64,000 nucleotides of DNA from the NCBI RefSeq assembly GCF_000346465.2, contig NC_034012.1, positions 17,056,985 to 17,120,984 of the forward strand. The letters run 5' to 3'. Every line of letters begins with the position of its first letter. Position 1 is the stretch's first letter. The position numbers and the translations under genes are program-made. This DNA is from Prunus persica (lineage: Eukaryota; Streptophyta; Magnoliopsida; Rosales; Rosaceae). Shown one piece after another: positions 55,727 to 64,000 of the stretch. Below the pieces are notes generated by a model, which saw nothing but the letters and a program-made list of their open reading frames with translations, was not told where the DNA came from and searched no databases.

Positions 55727-56765
55727 TTCTGCAAAAAACATAAATAATTACTACACCGATTCATAACACTAAAAAAATACAAAATAGATGAATAAAAACA
55801 TGCACAACAATCATTCCACTACACATATCATCTTCTAAATCCTCAAATCTTCAAAAGTTAATTGTAGCTGCTTCAACAATTAACTTTTATTCCTTTTTGT
55901 TTTTTCTCTGATTTAGAAGATGATATCTGTGGGTTCCAAGTTATTAACAAACTAACATACACATACAATGGCAGAAATATGAACCCTCTAACCCTCCAAG
56001 TCTTTTGCACAAATGTAAACACCTTCAACAAAAGGATCAGGGAAGCAGAAAGCGTATAATGTAGTACAAGCTGAATTACCAAATTCGAAACCAACACACA
56101 CAAACTATACTTCTTACCAAAACAAACCCAGAATGCCAATAAATTCCCCACATTAGCATCTAAATTGAGCCTAACACTAGCCGTATTTACAAATTTGTAG
56201 GCCAGACAAAGTTAACCTATGATTTGTCTGTGTGCTGTTATTTTCACCATTATCAAACACATTGCACTACATTATACACGCATTCAGTCAATTTTAAACA
56301 AAATTCAAGTTCACCAGACAGCTCCCACTGCAGATAATATCACAAACTATGAATTTCAACATATCACAACAAGTGCAAACTGAAAATTTAAGCTTTTATG
56401 CCCTCTGTGGTGAAAAGGGGCTGAACGATTTCATAATACACATACACTACCAAACCAATATCACAACTCACATCCGTTCACAACGACACCGGAAGTCGCC
56501 ACTTTCCCTTCTCTCTGGAATCGCAGCAGTCAGCTCGATCTGGAGGTCAACAATGGAGGCCGTGCCTTCCGGCTTCGCTGCGCCCAAACTAGGGTGCCAA
56601 GTTTGAGGACATCTGGGTTAGGACGATGGATGGGTTGCGAACTGGATTGCTCAGTGGGAACATGTCTCGCAACCTGGAGTTCCCCCAATTTTTGCCAACC
56701 TTCCAACACAGAGGAGAGAGAGTTGAGCTGAGTTCAGACAAGTTCCCTTTCAGAAAAGGGGTGGC
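55727..56765 (-). other. 5'-UTR and leader intron of the transposase gene
   Basis: Between the right TIR promoter and the transposase ATG. The acceptor CTGCAG/TTTGCAG lies at about 55727-55733 on the minus strand. The leader near 56600-56760 is GA/CT-rich. The layout mirrors the left end, where a UTR intron precedes the Ulp1 gene. A donor was not fixed. Confidence 0.5.
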
Positions 56766-56904
56766 AACGGGTTGATACATGTGCTTTTATATGGAGGGCA
56801 GTTTGGTCATTTCACGTTCACAAGTGATTATATCAGAACACAATTTGTAACCTGATTATTTCAGAATACCACTTGTGAAAAGTGATTATATCAGCTTATT
56901 TCCC
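56766..56904 (-). repeat. Giant MULE right terminal inverted repeat
   Basis: 139 bp, no difference from the left TIR. A TATAAAA (minus strand, 56791-56785) faces inward. Confidence 0.95.
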
Positions 56905-56913
56905 TTTTGTTTT
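56905..56913 (+). other. 9-bp target-site duplication of the giant MULE, right copy
   Basis: TTTTGTTTT, matching 33247-33255. Confidence 0.93.
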
Positions 56914-57480
56914 AGTTAATTTAGGGAATTCTTGTCCTTGGTCATGTGTGATGTGTGTGCATTAATTTTCTAAAAGTGTAGGATTAGGAGAACAGAAAGT
57001 GATTTAAAATTTTTTGTATTTAATTTTAGGGCTCTTTAGTTTTAACCCATAAAAAACTTAACTAATTTGGAAGAAAGATAATTAATTTTGCTTAATTAAT
57101 ATATAACCAAAGCCACCTAATTTTACCAAAAGGACATCCAACAACCCTAAAATTACTACATGTGCCATTATGCTTAACTGTCAAATACAATTTATTTAAT
57201 TATAAATCAGAACTTAAAACTATCAAAACGACATAACATTCCCACAAAACACAACACAAAACGACACTACTCAAATTTAATCACTTCAAAAACTGGTTTC
57301 GTGCGACCTTTCATATCCCACTGCAAACCTACAAACTATTCTCCAAAAACGAAGCCGATGAGCAGCAACGGGGACGACCAGAAACGAAGACGACGACCAA
57401 CGACGACGAGCAACGACCACCGACGACGACCCAAGCTAAACTGTAAGAAAATGAATCAGTACTCTCTTCGATTTTAAGTT
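56914..57480. other. Spacer between the two MULEs; left end of element 2 probably here
   Basis: AT-rich until about 57340, then a CGACGA-rich stretch (57355-57440) that looks like a leader. Element 2's own left TIR could not be identified since its right end lies outside the window. Confidence 0.4.
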
Positions 57481-57544
57481 TTACACCGACGACGGTTTCA
57501 GTACTGTTTCTTTCTTTTGGTTAATTCAATTTCAGAGTGCTTTT

Positions 57545-58110
57545 TGCTAAGGTTTATGGGAATGTTATAACTGCTCATGAAGTTAAATTTGTTTTGATAT
57601 TAGTTTCAATACTGTTTTTGCCTTTTGGTTTCTGGTCGTTTGTAGCAGATTTTGACTAGAAACTGCAATGCAGTTTCTGGTTCCATAATTCAATTTCAGA
57701 GTACTTTTTGCTAGGGTTTATGGGAATGTTATAACTGCTCATGAAGTTAAATGTGTTTTGATATTAGTTTCAGTACTGTTTTTGCCTTTTGGTTTCTGGT
57801 TGTTTGTAGCAGATTTTGACCAGAAACTAGGGTTTATGGGAATGTTATAACTGCTCATGAAGTTAAATGTGTTTTGATATTAGTTTCAGTACTGTTTTTG
57901 CCTTTTGCTTTCTGGTTGTTTGTAGCAGATTTTGACCAGAAACTGCATTGCAGTTTCTGGTTCTATAATTCAATTTCAGAGTGCTTTTTGCTAGGGTTTA
58001 TGGGAATGTTATAATTGCTCATGAAGTTAAATGTGTTTTGATATTAGTTTCAGTACTGTTTTTGCCTTTTGGTTTCTTTTCACATCAAATTTTGAGCAGC
58101 AGTTTCTGGT
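57545..58110 (+). repeat. Tandem repeats in the leader of Ulp1 gene 2
   Basis: Four copies of a unit starting 'ggtttatgggaatgttata' at about 57550, 57714, 57832 and 57994 (spacing about 163, 118, 162), each with 'gctcatgaagttaaatgtg' and 'tttcagtactgtttttgcc'. Two spacers hold the GAAACTGCA palindrome. Probably part of a 5'-UTR or leader intron. Confidence 0.88.
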
Positions 58111-58155
58111 TGTTTATTGTAGATTTTGACCACAAACTGCAGTGCATATCACAAA

Positions 58156-61100
58156 ATGGAACAGGAAATGTCACCACAAAAGAATGAAGCTGAAAACCAA
58201 CCAAAGCGCAGAATCAAAATGATGGCTCAAAAGAGTAAACCAAAGCCAAAGCCAAACTATGATCGGAAAGCAAAGCACCCGGACTATGTCCAATTTCGGT
58301 GCAATGCCTATGCTTTCAACAGCATCATTAGAGACATAAAGGACAAGCTCAATGAAAGGCAGAAGAAGCTTCTCAAGAAAACCCCTTTTCTGGAACTTGA
58401 TCGAGCTGTTTTACCGCCAGAGAATTGACATGAATAACATGAATAAGTCGGACCTTGACTTAGTACAGCTGCTTAAGAAATTTGATCCGGATACAAAGTC
58501 CTTCAAATTTGGAACCAAATCATTCCAAATCACAGGCAATGCAGTGACTCAGATTCTAGGACTGCCAAATGAAGGCAAATCTGTCAAACTTGTCAATGAT
58601 AGGTACACTGCTACCTTCAGAACAAGGCACTTTGGAGAAAAGGGAAAACCATCAAAAAACCAGGTAGAAGCAGAATTACAAAAGACAATTGCCTTGGCAA
58701 ACCAACCGAAGAAAGAAAAGGCAAAGACAGAGCAAAAGAAAAAAACGAACAAAGGAAAAGAAAAGAAAGAAGCTGAAGAAGAAGAAGAAGAAGAAGTTGA
58801 TTACGACAAGGAGGTGGTCAGCCTAATATTGATTCTGCTGTGCATGACATTTCTTTTTGCCAACTCTTCATCTACTTTGCATTGGTGTGAATCCTTGACC
58901 GCAAAAGCAAAAGCAAAAGCAAAGAAGGGAGGAGAAGCCTCTATAGGAGCTGTTTCGGGTTGCACTATCCTAATATTGGTAAGTAAACAGTGGCTTATGC
59001 AATGCATTTTGAGTTTTTGGCAATGCAGTTTCCATTTAGTGCAATGCAGTTTCCATTTACTGCAATGCAAAAATGGAAACTGCAACGCAGTTTCTGTTTT
59101 ATCCTATGCAGTTTCCAACCTAATTTCTGATATATCTTGTTTTTGAACTGTGCAGTTTCTACTGTGTGAGAGGACAAACATCATACAACCAATCCTTGGC
59201 AAGGAGAAAGAAACTCCTGCCATTCTTAAATAGAGTCTTGTGGAACTCCACACAAGATTCAACCAAATAAAGGACTTGAATGACATCGAGGTATGCAATT
59301 TATCGCATGTTCTGTTTTAATGTATCTTGAATGCGAATCCATGCTAAATCATTCTCATTGTACAGGGTATTTTCAAAACTCCTAAAAAGCGAAAAACTAC
59401 CAGGGAAGAGGAAGACACTGTTGAGAAGGTAATTGAAATCTGTATACAGTGCATTGCAGTTTGTGTTTTCTACATTGCAGTTTGCATTTTATCCAATGCA
59501 GTTTCTGAATCATTCAATCTCATTGTACATGGTATTTTGAAAACATATAAAAAGAGAAAAACTACCGGAGAAAAGGGAGACCCTCTTGACAAGGTATAAG
59601 AATCTCTAAACAGTGAATTATGCATTTCAGTTTTCGTTTCCTCCAATGCAATGCAGTTTCTAATTAGTTTCTGTTCAATATGCAGGAAAAAGAAAAAGAA
59701 GATGATGAGGGACAACAAGGAGAAGCAGAGGAAGCAGAAAACCAAGGAAAACCTGATGATGCTGATCAAACTCCAGAATTAAAAGAGGTTGGAAAGAAGA
59801 AAATGTTTGAGAATGAAGCTGGAAAAGAACCTCTTGTAATTCAAGACCTCTTGGTGAAGTCCATGACAGACCAAATCAACTACCGCCAACAACAAGATCC
59901 TAGCTTCGTTTGCCCGGAAAGATTACAACTGTGGAAGGATGAAAAAAATGAAGACAGTGAGAAGAAAATGAAGGAATTGTGGGATATATTTATCCAAGCA
60001 GAAAAGAGATCAAAGGAGTTGGAAGTGGAGTTGGCAACATACATAGAGAAATTAGATAATGAAGAATGTGTGACTGCCACCATGACAGTGGAATCTACAG
60101 TTCAGCTTAATGAAATACAAAATCTGAAAAGGAGGATTGCAGAATTGGAAGGCAAGGAAACTCGTATTGACATGGAGAAGATTGCCAAGAAAAAGGAGAT
60201 TCAAGGAAAGTACAAGGCAGAAATTCAAAGCTTGTTGTCAGACCCAACAATCTTTGAAATGGAGATGGATCTGCTTACAAAACAACCAACACAACCAGTT
60301 GAAGAGAAAGAAGAAGAAAAGAAAGAAGAAAAGAAGCAACAAGAAGAGAGAGAAGAAGAAAATGAGAGAGAAGAAGAAAATAAAGAACAAGAGAAGCAAC
60401 AAGAAGAGAGAGAAGAAGAGAAGAAGCAAGATGCTCCAACACCTGATGTTCCTTCAAGAGTACAAAGGGTGAAGAACAGAGAAAGAAAAAGGCTTCAAGC
60501 ATCTTGCTATGTGTACGAAAAAAATAAGAAAACAAAAAAGGAGGCAAAAAAGGATGATGAAGAACTACCACAATTCAAGCTTATCTCTTCCGAGGAGGTA
60601 TGCAATTACTGCAGTTCAAGCTGCTGTTTTTTCTATTTTCTGCGTTGCAGAAACAGAAACTGTAATGCAGTTTCCGTTTCCTGCAATGCAGTGTGTTATC
60701 TGCTTTACAGAAACAGAAACTGCAATGCAGTTTCCATTTCCTGCAATGTAGTGTGTTATCTGCTTTACAGAAATGGAAACTGCATTGTAGTTTCTGTTTT
60801 ATCGAATGAAGTTTCTAATTAGTTTCCTTTCAATCTGCAATTAACACAAGAGGCATCTCAGCCCGATGCCACAAATCCAATTCCTGATCCCCCAAAAGGA
60901 ACGAGCCTTCATGATTCAATACCTGTAGATATGCAATAATCAAGTGATGAAGATGAAGGACAAAAAAAGCCAACAAAGAAAAAACTAGGATGGGGTCAGA
61001 GAAAGGTGTGGCAGAAAATTCCAAAGGCGGACAGGGAAAGAATTGAAAAACACTACTTAAGTACTCAACCTCGGTAATATCTCTATTTCCAAAAATAACA

Positions 61101-62404
61101 ATTCTTTCATCTTTTAATTACAATTAAACTAAAACTAATCTTGTGAATTTCATGTATTCGAATCCGCAGTGATAACTTTTGGGCAGGACTCAATGATGAG
61201 AAAGTGACAAACCATGATCTCAAAGATATTGTATGGGACCTGGAACTGTCACAAAAACGTAAGTATTTACCAATTCTATAACACACACTGCACTGTATTT
61301 TTTATTTGTGCTACCTATATTACCCATTTATAATTCCATTTTTCTCCAATCAATGTGAAACAGGTTATTGAGGCCTATATCCAAATAGAGGAGGATAAAA
61401 TAGAGCCCATACAGACAGAGAGTCCACAGTACATGTCCACATGGACTTGGGTAAGTATTATTTTGAAAATTCAAAATTGTTTAAACAGACAATGCACTGC
61501 AGTTTTCGAAAAATATATACTAACAAATTGCCATTCTATGATATCAGGCTTACATGCAAAGCTTCCAAGAGCCATCTTGGCACAGGTTCCTGTATGAACA
61601 CTTACTTGAAAAACTCGGGAAATGCAGTGTTCTTTTCTTCCCGATTATTTCAAAAGAAGAGTTCCACTTCACACTTCTCACATTTCACAAAAATGAACGA
61701 AAGTGGAGACACTACAATCCACTTAGATCGTTGGGACGTAGAAAAGAAAAAGGTGCATTAACATTGCTCAAAACTTTGTAAGTGGAATGAAACTGTCTTA
61801 ATTTCTCAGCACAAACACAAACAGAAACTGCATTGCAGTTTCTGTATTATACATACTGCCTAATTTCAGACCAAAACTATAATATGCATTGCACTGATTA
61901 CCATTTCTTTTTCTCTTTTTTTCTTGTTCTTTAAACAAGTTAATATTGTTGAAGGGTGGCTAGAATATATAAGACCTCAAGCACGAGTGTTCATAGAAAC
62001 TAAAAAAAAAACCAACACTTGTGAAGCAAAAGGAAGGGCCCCTGACACTTGTACAAAAAGATTTGACTCCAACTGAAGAACTCACTCTCAATTGGATTAT
62101 GCAAAATCCATTGCAGTTTCCATTTGAGGATGACATGGAATGTGCTCAACAAAGTGTATCTTCGTAAGAATAGTGTCTACTCAACTATTCATTACAGTTT
62201 GAAATCATTCAAAAGCAAAAAAAACTAATCTCGTATTTCATTTGCAGATTGGATTGCGGCATGTTCGTCATGTTCTATATGGATAAAATAGCACAAGGAT
62301 AGCCCATTCCAAAAAGTGTGGACAAGAAATTCATGAATGAATATCGAGCACAATATGTCACAAAACTCCTACACCACAAAAACTGTGTAATTAATCGTCT
62401 CTAG
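58156..62404 (+). pseudogene. Ulp1-like protease gene of MULE 2, degraded
   Basis: Pieces in order: 58156-58900 ('QFRCNAYAFNSIIRDIKDKL', 'FQITGNAVTQILGLP', DUF1985-like start), 59155-59290, two repeat-like small exons near 59368-59430 and 59526-59596 ('GIFKTPKKRKTT', 'GILKTYKKRKTT'), 59683-60597 (coiled coil, then a Glu/Lys-rich tract), 60839-61074, 61170-61257, 61364-61450, 61549-61779 ('VLFFPIISKEEFHFTLLTF', the Ulp1 His region) and 62250-62404 ('LDCGMFVMFYMDKIAQG', the Cys region). Breaks: an extra T near 58387 shifts the frame, and in-frame stops occur near 59230, 60938 and 62302. Exon borders are estimates from GT/AG sites. It would have been a SUMO protease. Confidence 0.75.
59680..60600 (+). 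pseudogene. Large exon of Ulp1 gene 2: coiled coil and Glu/Lys tract
   Basis: About 305 open codons: an acidic start, 'LVIQDLLVKSMTDQINYRQQ', a long heptad-like helix (about 59940-60250), then a Glu/Lys/Gln tract (60295-60430) and 'PSRVQRVKNRERKRLQAS'. It ends at a GTATGC donor at 60598. Low-complexity shadow frames on other strands are artefacts. Confidence 0.65.
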
Positions 62405-63087
62405 TGATTTGCCTTTCGTTAACTCAAGACAATATGTATCTTAATTCTTGTGGATGTTTGTAAATATTTCTAATTATGGTATATGAGAACATATTTCCTA
62501 TACATATAAACTGTAATATAATCTTGGAACAGGATGCAACAAAACGAAAAGGAAACAAACAAACTGCACTGAATTTTCTGGTCAAAAATACTGAAACAAA
62601 TTAAAACTGCAGTGCAGTTTATATAAATAAATAAAAATAAAAAATCAGCTCAAAAAATGTGAAAAGAACCCAAAAGCCAAAGCCATAATCAAAGTACTAA
62701 AACTTTGTTCAAAACACATTTAAGTAGGTCAACATTGAAATGTAGTTTCTGCTCATAATCTGCAACAAATAAACAGAAACTGCACTGCAGTTTCTGCAAC
62801 AAAATCTGAAATAAACAGAAACTGCAATGCAGTTTCTGCAACAAAATCTGCTCAAAATATGAAAACAAGCATTGAATGGCAGTCGAAAACAAATATCCAC
62901 TCATTAAACAATTGTATAATTTTCATTAACTTCAAAAAAGAATCACAATATCCAATTAGAAGCTGTGTAGCCAATTACAAGCAACTAAAACTGCAATACA
63001 GTTTTTACAAAAAGTTCAACGCAGAAACTGACTATACATTCGCTAAACCATATCTAAAATAAAAAATTGTCAAAAGAGAAGGAGTGT
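62405..63087. other. Convergent 3' spacer of MULE 2 with palindrome repeats
   Basis: 62760-62850 holds two tandem units of 42 bp each containing 'GAAACTGCAxTGCAGTTTC' followed by 'tgcaacaaaatctg'. No gene otherwise. Confidence 0.7.
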
Positions 63088-64000
63088 TCATATAATAGCC
63101 TTGCAAGTCTTCCTATTGTGCCCAGCAACACTGCACCGACTGCATTTCAATGGCCTTTTAAATTCACCAAAAACTTTGATCCTCTTTGTTGGTGGTCTTT
63201 CGGCTGGCCTCTTTGTAATTGGCGGAAGCACAACTCCAGCTGCAGAACCATTGCTGCCCAATCCTTTCCCAATATCTGGAATAGGAAAAATAGGACTCTC
63301 ATAGGCTTTTCGAAAAAAGTCGGTTTTGTAGTAACACTCCACGTAATCATAAACTGAATCTCTCTTTGCTAGGATTGTAGCCACCGCATGTGTGCAAGGA
63401 AAACCGTCAATTTGCCAAAGACGGCAAGAACAAGTCCTTTGCTCGAGATCAACCATCACAGAATAATCAGCAAATACTTCAAAAACAGTGCAATTAGAAC
63501 GACGAACTGCCCAAGTCCTACCGGCCTCCGCATTTTCACAGAGTCTAGTTTCCATCTCCGGACACAAAACTGTTGTCCACTTCTCCGCTTCAATTCGTCG
63601 TTGAGAATTCAATACCATCAATTTCTGTCGAATCCCTTCTATCAAAGGTAGCACCGGCAAATCTCGAAACACACCAACCCAATTATTAAAGGACTCCGCT
63701 AAACTGTTTGCCATCTCCCCATAACGCATTCCTTTGAAAAATGCGTTGGCATAGTGATCTCTAGACAAATCAGATATAAATGCCTTCACTTTCGAACTCC
63801 CAACAATCACCAACTCCTCCATTGCTACCTTAAACTCTTCCTCCGTAACAGCATATGCGCATCTACTACATAAATTGATACCACGGTCTTGGAGCAGTTT
63901 CCCATAACCTGACTTCGGGTACTTTGATATCAAATTCTGTCTGAGGTGATAATAACAGTAAGAATGAGGCCATCCGGGAAACACAAACCCCATTGCATTT
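63088..64000 (-). CDS. MULE transposase of element 2, C-terminal part (runs off window)
   Basis: At least 304 codons on the minus strand, open to the window end. It begins past the second catalytic Asp region with 'GWPHSYCYYHLRQNL' and continues through the rest of the MULE domain with 'NSLAESFNNWVGVFRDLPVL' (third acidic residue in 'AES'). A SWIM finger ('CSCRLWQIDGFPCTHA') and a final CCHC knuckle ('CSRCSVAGHNRKTCK') follow. No stop in the visible part. It shares the domain order of the transposase at 53273-55726 but little sequence, hence a different MULE lineage. Whether the whole gene is intact cannot be judged. Confidence 0.88.
   Translation of the reverse strand, partial: NAMGFVFPGWPHSYCYYHLRQNLISKYPKSGYGKLLQDRGINLCSRCAYAVTEEEFKVAMEELVIVGSSKVKAFISDLSRDHYANAFFKGMRYGEMANSLAESFNNWVGVFRDLPVLPLIEGIRQKLMVLNSQRRIEAEKWTTVLCPEMETRLCENAEAGRTWAVRRSNCTVFEVFADYSVMVDLEQRTCSCRLWQIDGFPCTHAVATILAKRDSVYDYVECYYKTDFFRKAYESPIFPIPDIGKGLGSNGSAAGVVLPPITKRPAERPPTKRIKVFGEFKRPLKCSRCSVAGHNRKTCKAII

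Larger units (their letters stand above)
33256..56904. mobile_element. Giant Mutator-like element (MULE) with Ulp1, XRCC3 and other cargo, 23.6 kb
   Basis: 23,649 bp bounded by identical 139-bp terminal inverted repeats (33256-33394; 56766-56904) beginning GGGAAATAAGCTG and by a perfect 9-bp duplication, the MULE hallmark. The right arm encodes a mudrA-like transposase with an open frame; the left arm encodes a Ulp1/DUF1985 gene, the combination known in KAONASHI-type plant MULEs. Between them lie a captured CCT3 piece, three copies (one broken) and one stub of an unknown accessory family, an intronless XRCC3, a transposase relic and a GRF zinc-finger gene. Both TIRs hold a TATAAAA facing inward, so each end promotes its own outermost gene. 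Identical TIRs imply recent movement. Confidence 0.95.
57480..64000. mobile_element. Second, decayed Ulp1-carrying MULE (right end outside the window)
   Basis: Same gene pairing as the giant MULE: a plus-strand DUF1985-type/Ulp1 gene (58156-62404) convergent with a minus-strand MULE transposase (63088 on). Sequence identity between the two elements is low, and the Ulp1 gene has several stops, so this is an older, separate lineage. The 19-bp palindrome GAAACTGCAxTGCAGTTTC is scattered throughout. Confidence 0.75.

Noticed and set aside
55873..56151. 92-residue hydrophobic minus-strand protein
   Set aside because: Falls in the 5'-UTR intron of the transposase gene and has no relatives that I recognise.
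33256..56904. Cluster of ordinary host genes with a MULE at each side
   Set aside because: Identical inverted ends plus a perfect 9-bp duplication outside both ends indicate one insertion; CCT3 is also truncated and broken.
60238..60571. Leu/Phe-rich minus-strand frames
   Set aside because: Antisense of the Glu/Lys-rich tract in the Ulp1 gene 2 exon.

Overview
The window is nuclear DNA of a flowering plant. It is AT-rich, intron-bearing and packed with plant transposons, with no bacterial-style operons. The one recognisable resident gene is a type III polyketide synthase closest to the biphenyl synthases (BIS) of apple, pear and rowan relatives, so a woody Rosaceae of the Maleae tribe is the best guess. 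That assignment is inference. I see no intact ordinary host gene; nearly everything is mobile DNA or cargo carried by it.

Layout. 1-622: a Cassandra TRIM retrotransposon with two apparently identical LTRs carrying 5S rRNA-derived sequence. 623-12130: remains of a CACTA (En/Spm) element with ACGACGG-rich subterminal repeats and broken Transposase_24-type coding pieces, invaded at about 8110-11947 by a long LTR-like repeat that itself holds a Tourist-like MITE. 13945-22113: the BIS-like gene, complete in coding capacity (390 codons) but split by a young Copia element (16025-20977) and a small hAT element (21473-21918). 22140-33246: a transposon graveyard with a tandem duplication, a solo LTR, a short Helitron, a truncated duplicate of the BIS 3' part, a Mutator-like element, a foldback element and a hAT element with ZMYM-type coding remains.

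33256-56904 is the centrepiece: one 23.6-kb Mutator-like element (MULE). It is bounded by identical 139-bp terminal inverted repeats and a perfect 9-bp target duplication. It carries a mudrA-like transposase, a Ulp1-type SUMO-protease gene with a DUF1985 domain (as in KAONASHI-type MULEs), a complete intronless XRCC3 (RAD51 paralogue), a GRF zinc-finger membrane protein, a family of unrecognised accessory proteins, a captured genomic piece of the chaperonin gene CCT3, and a 1.2-kb purine-rich low-complexity block. Shared small motifs tie the cargo together: 13-bp-phased TCCCGCC (E2F-like) arrays before two accessory genes, and CAATA iterons behind almost every transcription unit.

57000-64000 is a second, decayed Ulp1-carrying MULE. 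It has a Ulp1 pseudogene on the plus strand, the C-terminal part of a second transposase on the minus strand running off the window, and many copies of a 19-bp palindrome in its introns and spacers. The two elements lie side by side. The first looks recent (identical ends, open transposase); the second is older.
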